This document shows, piece after piece, positions 32,665 through 43,773 of a stretch of 64,000 nucleotides of DNA. The stretch is from Paramecium octaurelia (lineage: Eukaryota; Ciliophora; Oligohymenophorea; Peniculida; Parameciidae). Both the position numbers and the translations under genes were made by a program. Positions within the stretch are counted from its first letter, which is position 1; the number at the start of each line of letters is the position of its first letter. The stretch lies in assembly GCA_905182995.1 (NCBI GenBank), contig CAJJDP010000110.1, forward strand, positions 73,699 to 137,698, in the 5' to 3' direction. The notes beneath the pieces were generated by a model. The model searched no databases. It saw nothing but the letters and a program-made list of their open reading frames with translations, and was not told the origin of the DNA.

Positions 32665-33429
32665 ATGCATGTTAAAATGTATAAAAATGAAGAGTACTTT
32701 AAATATTGATTAAATAAGAATAACATTGACACCTCAGAGCAATCGTAGTTAATTGAATGAAGTAAAGTGCTACTCTTATATATCAAGGCTATCGAAAATC
32801 TTGAAATGCAATGGCAATCTATACGGAAATAGCATCTAGACCAACGTTCTTGTAGTCGAAGTCCTGCCAAAAACAACCTTATGAATCAATTACTCAAAAA
32901 TAAGGATAAATAATAGTAATGCATTTTGAAGAAGGTTGTACCTTTATCAACCATTAACTTAGCCAGAATCTAAGATTAGCAGTAACAATAATAAATTCAA
33001 TGCGTTCCTTAACAATAAGCTCAACGCAATCATCTTAAAGTAGTTCATCTCATTTCTGTTTAGGATTCCTCTCATTTCCAATACATTGCCAACAAATACT
33101 GTAATATCTACAGAAGACCTAGTCCAGAATAACAATACGTAGTGAATTCCCTCAGAGATAATGAATAACTGAGTTATTCGATAGGCAGAAATCAGATTCA
33201 ATAGCAGCAATATCAAAGAAATAATCTCAAAGTCTTGGATGAAAGAGTAAGAGTCAATTCCCAAGACAAATACACAGCCCAAGCTCTATCCAACAGTAAT
33301 ATAGTCAAGAAGGATGGACCCTAACGCAAAAGAGTTTCCCAATATTTCAAGGATGAGGAGAATAAGATGACATCTGTCAAATCTGTAGCTATGTAAAATT
33401 AAAGAATTCTTCCAAAAAAACGACCCTGA
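32665..33429 (+). CDS. Hypothetical Gln/Asn-rich protein of uncertain 5' structure
   Basis: From ATG 32806 to TGA 33427-33429 there are 207 clean residues: Gln-rich, basic, and ending RRPSPEQQYVVNSLRDNEQ...QRILPKKRP. The same frame continues upstream to ATG 32665 in coherent protein-like sequence (MHVKMYKNEEYFKY...), except for two in-frame TGA codons. Removing two candidate introns of 25 nt and 23 nt, both ending AAG, also restores the frame (238 aa). No domain recognised. Start choice is therefore open. Confidence 0.5.
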
Positions 33430-34096
33430 ATCAATGCAAAATGGTTATTGATAAATTATGTATGATACCTTATCTAAAATTAATTGTAAAATAACAATGA
33501 ATGTCTCGTCTCAATTGTTATTCAATCGTTTACAAACCATCATAATTCAAATTAGGTTAATCTATCGAATTTATGATATCCTTTAATTTTGGTAATACAT
33601 AATTTACTTAAATTCATTTAATTATAAATTATTTAATGCTAATATTATTTATTAATTAATGATTTATTTATATTTATTTCTAGATTAGTATAATTTAAAT
33701 TATTTTTTGTATGTTAGGAAAAGTAATTAAAATAATTAATAAATGTAAGTGGAAAAACCATTTTATAGAATGGTTGAACTTTTGTCTAATAGAAAAGTAA
33801 TTAAACTTATCTATAATGTGATTAATAAAATATTTAAGGATTGTATCTGATATTGTCCATATTATCATTATATTATTAATATGACTAAAAATATTTAAAA
33901 GTTTGAATTTCTATAAAATTATATGTAGTTTGTATGAATATTAATATTGGCCATGATTCTTCTACAAATGTAGTTTTCGTGATAATGGATTTAAAAAATC
34001 TGGAAACATGATTGTAAAGGGTAATTGTATTTAATTTATGAATGGTAATAATGGTGTTTTGAAAGAGCATAGAGTTATTTGAGATAATTAATTAAT
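33430..34096. other. Very AT-rich region, no gene called
   Basis: Upstream of the histidine kinase. A 177-codon minus-strand stretch free of TGA (33540-34070) exists but its composition is that of AT-rich noncoding DNA. Positions 33897-34096 recur at 35277-35476. Confidence 0.4.
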
Positions 34097-35275
34097 ATGG
34101 GAAAATTGTGGAACTTAATTAAATCTCAGCTTCTTATACTTATAATGAGTTTGCTTTTAATTCTTCAGTGCATATTTGGCTCTGAAGAATACTACTATTT
34201 GTTTGTGGTGTTAGTATTATAAATTACTCGTATGGCTTGGGAGTATTTTGGTGCACAGTAATTTTAAATGGTACTAATCATTTAATATTTGGGATACATG
34301 ACAGTTCTGTATTTGTGCAGTAATACAGATGTTTTATCATGCATGTGTGTCATGCAAATAGGATAGACTTTATATTTTGAGAGTGAATTCAAAAATAGAC
34401 GGCTAATAATATTGTTTTCGGTAGGGGCAGATCTTCTTGTGCTACTTTTGTTCAAGAATAGTAATATTAGTCAGATTTATTTACCTTGCGTATCCATAGT
34501 AATAAAGACTATGACATAATTGATCAACTCTGCTTAAGTAAATGAACACCCTAACTCCAATAAGGAAAATTTGATCGTGGAGAGTAATCATCAATCTATT
34601 TATAAAATGACGAAGGATCGCAATTGTCATTCTGATAGTATGCCCACAACTCCAAAAACTGATCTTTATTAGGTGGAATTACTGAGCTTTTTTCCTTAAG
34701 GGATTGCGCTGGTTGCATTAAATGATGATATTTAGTTTTGTAATGAGAATATGAAAAAGATATTTGTGTAAGGAGAAAATCAACAATCAATTCTCTAAGC
34801 AATATATAGTTTGGAAGAACAATAGATTGTGGAATAGGCAGAAAAATAATCAATGGAACAACAACCCAAATAATCGATGAGTTCGTTTTCAACATTTCAA
34901 CCTGTACCTATACCGAAGACTTTATTTGAAAATGTAGCAAGATCTCAAAACAAGTCATCAGGAACAGTGATTCAAAAGTAATTGAAAGAAATGCCATTGA
35001 CAAGAGCCAAAACATAATAGAAGAAGGAAACTATTAAAATAGAGGATACATTTATTTCTGATAGTTGTGTAAGTGATCATCACTATTATATAGGTGATTG
35101 AGTAAGAGATTCAGTGTATGAAGAAGTAGATTCAAAGAAAGGAGGTTTAGAATTTGATGAAGTCTACTCATGTGTAAGAACACATAGTTGTGTTGGGGTA
35201 TATTCGATCAGAGAAACTAAAAAGGAGACAAATAGAAATTAAGTTGTATTCTACCTTTATGAATGATTGTCCTTA
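34097..35275 (+). CDS. Cut copy of the hybrid histidine kinase gene (5' part)
   Basis: Identical to 35477-36655; the contig ends at the N of 35276 inside the coding region. Contains the membrane segments and linker only. The complete gene is at 35477-37991. Confidence 0.75.
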
Positions 35276-35276
35276 N

Positions 35277-36655
35277 AAAAGTTTGAATTTCTATAAAATT
35301 ATATGTAGTTTGTATGAATATTAATATTGGCCATGATTCTTCTACAAATGTAGTTTTCGTGATAATGGATTTAAAAAATCTGGAAACATGATTGTAAAGG
35401 GTAATTGTATTTAATTTATGAATGGTAATAATGGTGTTTTGAAAGAGCATAGAGTTATTTGAGATAATTAATTAATATGGGAAAATTGTGGAACTTAATT
35501 AAATCTCAGCTTCTTATACTTATAATGAGTTTGCTTTTAATTCTTCAGTGCATATTTGGCTCTGAAGAATACTACTATTTGTTTGTGGTGTTAGTATTAT
35601 AAATTACTCGTATGGCTTGGGAGTATTTTGGTGCACAGTAATTTTAAATGGTACTAATCATTTAATATTTGGGATACATGACAGTTCTGTATTTGTGCAG
35701 TAATACAGATGTTTTATCATGCATGTGTGTCATGCAAATAGGATAGACTTTATATTTTGAGAGTGAATTCAAAAATAGACGGCTAATAATATTGTTTTCG
35801 GTAGGGGCAGATCTTCTTGTGCTACTTTTGTTCAAGAATAGTAATATTAGTCAGATTTATTTACCTTGCGTATCCATAGTAATAAAGACTATGACATAAT
35901 TGATCAACTCTGCTTAAGTAAATGAACACCCTAACTCCAATAAGGAAAATTTGATCGTGGAGAGTAATCATCAATCTATTTATAAAATGACGAAGGATCG
36001 CAATTGTCATTCTGATAGTATGCCCACAACTCCAAAAACTGATCTTTATTAGGTGGAATTACTGAGCTTTTTTCCTTAAGGGATTGCGCTGGTTGCATTA
36101 AATGATGATATTTAGTTTTGTAATGAGAATATGAAAAAGATATTTGTGTAAGGAGAAAATCAACAATCAATTCTCTAAGCAATATATAGTTTGGAAGAAC
36201 AATAGATTGTGGAATAGGCAGAAAAATAATCAATGGAACAACAACCCAAATAATCGATGAGTTCGTTTTCAACATTTCAACCTGTACCTATACCGAAGAC
36301 TTTATTTGAAAATGTAGCAAGATCTCAAAACAAGTCATCAGGAACAGTGATTCAAAAGTAATTGAAAGAAATGCCATTGACAAGAGCCAAAACATAATAG
36401 AAGAAGGAAACTATTAAAATAGAGGATACATTTATTTCTGATAGTTGTGTAAGTGATCATCACTATTATATAGGTGATTGAGTAAGAGATTCAGTGTATG
36501 AAGAAGTAGATTCAAAGAAAGGAGGTTTAGAATTTGATGAAGTCTACTCATGTGTAAGAACACATAGTTGTGTTGGGGTATATTCGATCAGAGAAACTAA
36601 AAAGGAGACAAATAGAAATTAAGTTGTATTCTACCTTTATGAATGATTGTCCTTA
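35277..36655. repeat. Exact repeat of 33897-35275 (unmerged contig overlap)
   Basis: The 1,379 bases after the N at 35276 repeat 33897-35275 at an offset of 1,380; unique sequence resumes at 36656. Confidence 0.85.
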
Positions 36656-37991
36656 CATTCTCATAGTTGCACGAGATATCACTCATAGAGATTATATTCG
36701 ATCATTAAAGAATTACTGTAATTAGAAATCCAAGATGTTGGCTTTTGTGAGTCATGAATTCAGAACTCCCTTGAATTGTATTATCGATTAACTGAATGAG
36801 AGTTTGAGAGAGGATTGCAGAAATGCATCAGAAACTATCTTCTGTGAGAAGGATAGGGAGAGTCAAAAGTCAGTGAGAATTGCTTTGCATACAGTCAAAT
36901 AACTGCTGAATCTTTCTGATGATCTCCTTGATTTGGCATAAATTAGAGCAGATAAATTTAAGGCTGTGAAACAAAAGTTTAACTTAAAGAATATGTTGAA
37001 GAGTTGTCTTGATTTATTCTCAGCCACTGCTGAAAAGTAATAGATAGTCTTGACTTTGAATTACAATGCACATGTTCCGAAGATCATTGAATAGGATTCC
37101 AACAGGATCAAATAAATAATTATGAATTTAATTGGAAATGCATTCAAATTCACTGCAAAAGGTAACATTACTTTAGAGGTTACCTAAGGGTAAGATAGAA
37201 AGAGGATCACTATTTCTGTGGCAGACACTGGTATTGGAATTTCTGATGAAGATAAAGTTAAATTATTTAAAGCTTTTGCAAAAAGTAATAGTGAGGAGAG
37301 TAAGAAGATGAATGCATAAGGTGTTGGATTGGGATTATTGATCAGCAATTAAATCTTATAAAATCTTAATGGAGATGCTTAAAATGGATTAAAGGTTCAT
37401 TCTCAATTAAATAAGGGGTCTACATTTTATTTTTCGATTTAAATTTGTGATGTACAAGAAAGCTTTTCACTTCATGAAATGGAAGAACGGAATCAAGAGA
37501 GTGAAAATTCCGAATAAAACTCTTTGGCTATTCCAGATGATGATTACCCTCAAAAATTGAAAGTGATTACAAAAAAGATGAATATCAAGGCATCAACTAA
37601 GGCTTCAATTGGAGATCCAAAGATACTGATTGTGGATGATGTGCAATTAAATGTAGAGATGATTGCACGTATGATAAAAGATACGGCTGTAGATTGGGCC
37701 TTGAATGGATATCAAGCCATACAGAAATGCAAGGAAAGAATCGAACACAATTAAGAGTTGTATAAGGTTATACTTATGGATTTGGAGATGCCAATCATGA
37801 ATGGATTCTAGGTGTCTCAGGCTATCTTTTCTTTATGTGCTGAATTGGGAGCGTCTACAACGATTATTGGGTGTTCGGCTTATGACTCAGAAGAGTAGAT
37901 GCAAGAATGTTTGAAGGTGGGGATGACGGAGTATCTACATAAGCCTGTGAAATAGAAGGCACTTAAACAAATCTTATTTAAGTATCTATGA
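35477..37991 (+). CDS. Membrane-bound hybrid histidine kinase, 829 aa
   Basis: Sensor kinase that autophosphorylates on His and passes phosphate to an Asp in its own receiver. The first 170 residues hold four or five hydrophobic segments (e.g. LLILIMSLLLILQCIFG, LIILFSVGADLLVLLLF). A Gln/Ser-rich linker follows, then the HisKA box FVSHEFRTPLNCI with His418, the N box NRIKQIIMNLIGNAFKFT, the G boxes VADTGIGI and GVGLGLLI, and a receiver with ILIVDDVQLN, MDLEMPIMNG (Asp760), GCSAYD and Lys in YLHKPVK. All catalytic residues are present. One 25-nt intron ending TAG lies before the HisKA domain. No known extracellular sensor domain is seen. The receiver output partner is unknown. Confidence 0.88.
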
Positions 37992-38080
37992 ATTACATTC
38001 TTATTACTTATATTCTGTTTTTTGTTTTTCCAAATATAAAATACATTTGCCCGGAATTTTATATAATTTAAAAATAATAA

Positions 38081-38357
38081 ATGGACCCACATCAAATATG
38101 TAAGTAATTGCAAGAAGAGTATTTTAAAGAGAACGACGCTGTAAACAATTTGATTTCTAAAAGAGCTGAGAAATCGTGTGTCTGAGATGGAGGCCAAGAA
38201 TGCTGAATATCAGGATTAGATTGAAGGATTGAAATAAACGATTGAAGAAAAAGATGCCAAAATCAAACAACTAGAGGACACATTGGCTAATATATAAAAT
38301 AAGCCAATCAAAAAAACCATTTAAAAGAAGAAAGATAAGAAGACAACTAAAAAGTGA
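38081..38357 (+). CDS. Small coiled-coil protein, 83 aa
   Basis: Starts MDPHQICKQLQEEYFKENDA; ends at TGA 38355-38357 in a Lys-rich tail (KKDKKTTKK). One 25-nt intron, GTAAAC...AAGAG, ends in GAG, skipping an AG two bases earlier; only that choice restores the frame. Heptads such as QIEGLKQTIEEKDAKIKQLE indicate a short coiled coil. 20 bp before the next gene. Too short to assign. Confidence 0.55.
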
Positions 38358-38377
38358 TATAATAATTTACTTAAATT

Positions 38378-40643
38378 ATGAAACACAGACCTTAATCAGC
38401 TATCGTTAAGCTCAAATCAGAGCCTTCAGATCCTCGTTCCTCTTTTTCTCACTTAATGGTGTCTCCCAAACCCATCAGACCTCCACAGACTCCTCAACAA
38501 TTCCATTTAGATCAGGAAACTCTCTACATGAACAACCTGCATTAGAAGTAGGAGACTAATGAAATCAAATTCCAGAATCTCAAACTAAGAACTCTTGTCT
38601 AGCAATTACAGGTTTCTATAATAATAGTATCTCTTGTAGGCACGCATCTCTCAAATTGAAAGAGTGGATCGACATCAGTTCTAGGTGGACCCTTTGGGAA
38701 TGTCTACTAACAATGGAGAAGGCAGCATTGTTCCCATGCTCAAAGCCAAAATTAAATAATAAGCACAAACAATTGAAGAATTGACTGCAGATTTACGTAC
38801 TTAATGTAAATCAGTAAAACTCACTTAAATTCTGGAATTGCAGAAACAGATCAAGAATCAATAAGATGAAATCATCAAATTGAGATAGTTTTAATAAATT
38901 GCTCTCAAAATCACAGATCAAGAGTAATCAATTAGTGTCATTTTATTCAAAGCTTGTTCAATGACCCTGACATTGCTGAGCGTGTTGAAAATTACATCAA
39001 AACCATAGATGCACAACAAATTCATATCGATCAATTGTTTAGGCAGAATATGAAACTCAATTAAGAACATCAAGAATTATTAGATAAAACAAACAAACTC
39101 TAAGAAGAATGCAAATAAATTGGTTTAGAAAGGACACAACTCAAGAAGAAGCTAGATGAACAGCTCATTACTGAAACTGAACAATATTAACAAAAGAAAA
39201 GAGAGTTTCTTGAAAATAAATTATAGTATTATCCATAATCTATTTAATAGGAGTGTACTTAAACAAGTTGATGCCTTGAAAGGAGAACTCTCCCTATATG
39301 AGACTAAATATAAACAATCCACTAAGTTGTAATAGGATCAAGAGAGAGAATTCAAATAAGCTATTATGAAAGCTCAAAAAAATAAATAAAATTTAGAAGA
39401 ACTCATCCAAAAGAAAGAATAGTTAATGTATATTTCATCATAATCCAGTTAGTTAGGACTTACAAGATAGAGTGGCAATCTAAGATTTACTCAAACAAAA
39501 ATCAGCCAATGAAGAACCAGTGGTCAAATTTGTCTAGCCTCCCAAAACCTATCGTGATCAAAACTTCCAATTCCCTGAACCATCTATCCAATAACATAGA
39601 CCCACTGATATAATCAATACAATCCCTATTGACCAAGAACGACTTAAGCAATTATTGGAAGATCTCAAATACAAAGTGATATCTCTATGTTTAACTCGTC
39701 AAAGACTGCTACATATCTTCAACTATATAGAGTTCATGTAATTAAAGGATTCAGTCCATTATTTCATGGGATCTCCCTTCAATTACCTAGAAAAAGATGC
39801 TCTCATTTTAAGTCGATATTTCTTTAGTGAAGACAAAGGAAGTGGATATAAAATCTAATGGGAAGACACGCAAAGTATTAGTGATTTAATCCAAATGATT
39901 ATCCCTAAAAAGGAAAACACCTAGTTTAATTTCAAGACAATCGTCAATAGGAATCATCTTATTAAACAATTGAATCAACAAATCAAAAATGTCAAATTGA
40001 ATGATGCTAAATACAATGTGGATGATTACATCATATACATTAAGAGAAATACTAATATGAATGATGAGTAAATCACATTTCTTAGATTAATTAATCAAAT
40101 CTATTTAGGAGACGTTACCAATATTGACCAAGGTTTCTTGCGTATCTATCTAAAGGAAGAATGCGAGATGCTATCCCAACTCTATAATTTATAAAAGATA
40201 GACTTTGTAATCTATAGATACATACCCAAATTGTAAATAAAACAAGAAGATAAAGAATTTGAAGATTTCAACTTTACCTAAAAGACTTCAGAGCAAAAAA
40301 TTGATGAATCCTCAGCCCAATTTTCATGTAATTCCATTAATTATATATAATAGAATTCAGAGTAAGTGATTCCTACTTGAAAACCTCAGAAAGCAGAAAA
40401 CCAACTTCAGCCAGAGACTCTCTCACATATAGTCAGTCATAAATTGAGAGTGTCCCTTTATTAAAGAGACCAAGTGATTAGCTGAACAGAATTTCTAATA
40501 ATTCTATTAAAGAAGAGGAAGAATCGGTAGAATTTGGAATTTCTGACTAATTGATGATCTAGCCACCCTAACTATTGAAAAACAAAGAGCCAATTTAAGA
40601 AACTGAAGAAGAGTATTAAGAAATCTATTAAGAAGAATTATGA
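38378..40643 (+). CDS. Coiled-coil protein, about 708 aa
   Basis: Starts MKHRPQSAIVKLKSEPSDPR. Residues 60-330 are a long coiled coil; a folded helical region follows (RLKQLLEDLKYKVISLCLTR, QRLLHIFNYIEFMQLKDSVH, NQIYLGDVTNIDQGFLRIYL), then an acidic Gln-rich tail ending at TGA 40641-40643. Five introns (28, 29, 25, 25 and 32 nt) give 2,127 bases; three end TAG and two AAG. Length and order suggest a basal-body, ciliary or cortical structural protein, but I recognise no family. Confidence 0.6.
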
Positions 40644-41138
40644 TGACATATATATATATATATATTATTTATTAATTAACATTCTAGGAGCAACAACAAT
40701 ACTCAAAAAGATATTATAGATTGCTTTTCTTTAATTCGAAAAAGAATTAAACAAGGAACACAACTCAATGCTGCAACATAGAATATCATATTACTGATAT
40801 AGATGAACTCAATAGATTTCAAAAATATGCATTAAAAAATTTAAAATCATTACACAGCATTATAACATTACTTTTACTCTCATATTTGGAATTACTAATC
40901 CTCATAAAAGCTTTCAGCATTAATACTATTAACATTGTAAAAAGAAATAAGTTAATCAATACTGACATTTATTGACCTATTAGTTAAATGATCACTATCC
41001 TTTATGATAATAACAATTTAATGATAGAAAGCATGTTAAGAAAATCTTAAGTAAATTAGTCATTATAGATCTGGATAAAAAGTTATTTTATTCAAATTAA
41101 TAATTAATTATATAATTCATACTCGATAGAGAATTTAC
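40644..41138. other. Region between convergent genes, short TA run
   Basis: Contains a (TA)n run near 40649-40664. A plus-strand frame without TGA from about 40684 to 40991 has no start codon and a length expected by chance. No gene called. Confidence 0.4.
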
Positions 41139-42321
<1,183 letters not shown>

Positions 42322-42840
42322 TTATTATTTTAATAAAATTCTGATAAAACGTATTTGATTTAAAATATGTAATATCATTAAAATGCTTTCAATTTAAATT
42401 ATTGTAGTTCATTCAAGAAATAAGCAAAAATAAATTTAATAAATAATAAATATTTATAATGTAAAAACATAGTATTTAATGGTTTATTTGCAGTAAATAT
42501 TTTAAAACACTTCTTTTAAATTACTTGAATTTACCTTCTAAAGTATTTGATATATTGATGGAATCAAATCATTGTGCAATAATTTTACAATCTGAACTAA
42601 TGAAAATCATTCTCATTAATATTTGAGATAAACTAATTTTAATCGTTATTTGTTATAATTATTTTAATGAATCAAAATATATTGGTAAATACATTAGATT
42701 TGAACAAATACAAAAATTCTATTTGATTTCAATCTAAACAACTTAAATAACAAATATTCTTAATATACATGAACTAACTATATTAGAAGGGAATTTTGGA
42801 TAATATTTCATCCAACTAAGAAGAGGGTTTTAATCAATAA
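42322..42840. other. AT-rich intergenic region
   Basis: No coding-like frame seen on either strand. Probably the kinase promoter and flanking DNA. Confidence 0.4.
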
Positions 42841-43101
42841 TCAAAATAATTAAAGCATGTTAATATTGAAAATTATTATCAAATAAATTAAAGAGTAACT
42901 TACTTTATAAAACAAAAAAATTATTTTACGCTGGTTCTTAGAAGTTCTAACTGATTAAATTGATTCTCTCATTTCTTGAAGCCTTCCTTAATGAAGAATT
43001 CTATCAATATAGACTATAATATTTGGTAATTTAGATGAAGCCGCAATTAAATTCAAAAATAAGCATTTCAATGGACTTTTGTGCTGCGAATTCTCATCCA
43101 T
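42841..43101 (-). CDS. Small hypothetical protein, 86 aa
   Basis: From MDENSQHKSPLKCLFLNLIA at 43099-43101 to TGA 42841-42843, intronless. The first 66 residues have balanced composition (ASSKLPNIIVYIDRILHQGR, MRESIQSVRTSKNQRKI), unlike the surrounding AT-rich DNA. The last 20 are hydrophobic and AT-driven, so the true 3' end may involve an intron at a GTAAGT within it. No family. Confidence 0.42.
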
Positions 43102-43212
43102 ATTTTGTCGAATTATAGAAAAGAGGATGAAGATGAAGAGATGAAGGGCAATCACAATAAAAAGTTGGCTTTTTTTAATTTAATATAATTATTTTAAATA
43201 CTAATACAAAGC

Positions 43213-43473
43213 TCAAAATTAGTCTCTTAATTTGCAATCCAAATACTCGATGACTAATATGGGTTTATCAACTTTAAATGTCTTTTTATTTGTAGGAGAA
43301 ATGTTGCTATTCCAAGAATCATCCAAACTAAATGTTTCAATTTCTTCTGGTTATGGACTTGGTAGAGGTCTAATATTAGAATCTAAATGATACCTGGTTT
43401 TAATGTGTTGAGGAGTATCTGGATTTGGGAAGTTAGATTGAGTTTAAAGTTTGAGGTGATAGAGGCCTTGCAT
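43213..43473 (-). CDS. Small hypothetical protein, 86 aa
   Basis: From MQGLYHLKLQTQSNFPNPDT at 43471-43473 to TGA 43213-43215. A 24-nt GTATCA...TTAG stretch in the middle keeps the frame and could be spliced (78 aa). The Pro/Ser-rich and acidic centre (RPLPSPQPEEIETFSLDDSW) is clearly non-random. 111 bp upstream of the start of the previous small gene on the same strand. No family recognised. Confidence 0.5.
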
Positions 43474-43773
43474 AAAAGGGCGTGATAAAAGTTATAGAAA
43501 ATAAATAATACATTTGAAACTAATAAATCATATAATTTAAATTGCTTTGAAATATAAAAATTGTGTAATTGTGTTTTCTAGAAGGTATAAAATATATTAG
43601 ATGTACTGAATTTAATGAAGAATGTATATTTAAATAATTAAATATCAAATAGTGTAAATCAGAACAGTCATAGATATTCCAATCAATTTTTTTGTGAATA
43701 ATTCTACATTATTTGGAATATGTCGAATGTAATACATTTTTTCTTTATTCATAAATTAAAAGTTTTATTATAA
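43474..43773. other. AT-rich intergenic spacer
   Basis: Divergent promoters for the small minus-strand gene and the LRR-ankyrin gene. No motif identified. Confidence 0.4.

Noticed and set aside
33540-34070. A 177-codon minus-strand frame without TGA
   Set aside because: With one stop codon in very AT-rich DNA such lengths arise by chance. The translation is Asn/Tyr/Phe/Ile-heavy and lacks a coding pattern.
34097-35275. A truncated histidine kinase pseudogene beside an intact one
   Set aside because: It is the contig-end copy of 35477-36655, cut exactly at the N.
40684-40991. Plus-strand frame between the coiled-coil and kinase genes
   Set aside because: No start codon, no recognisable pattern, and a length expected by chance.
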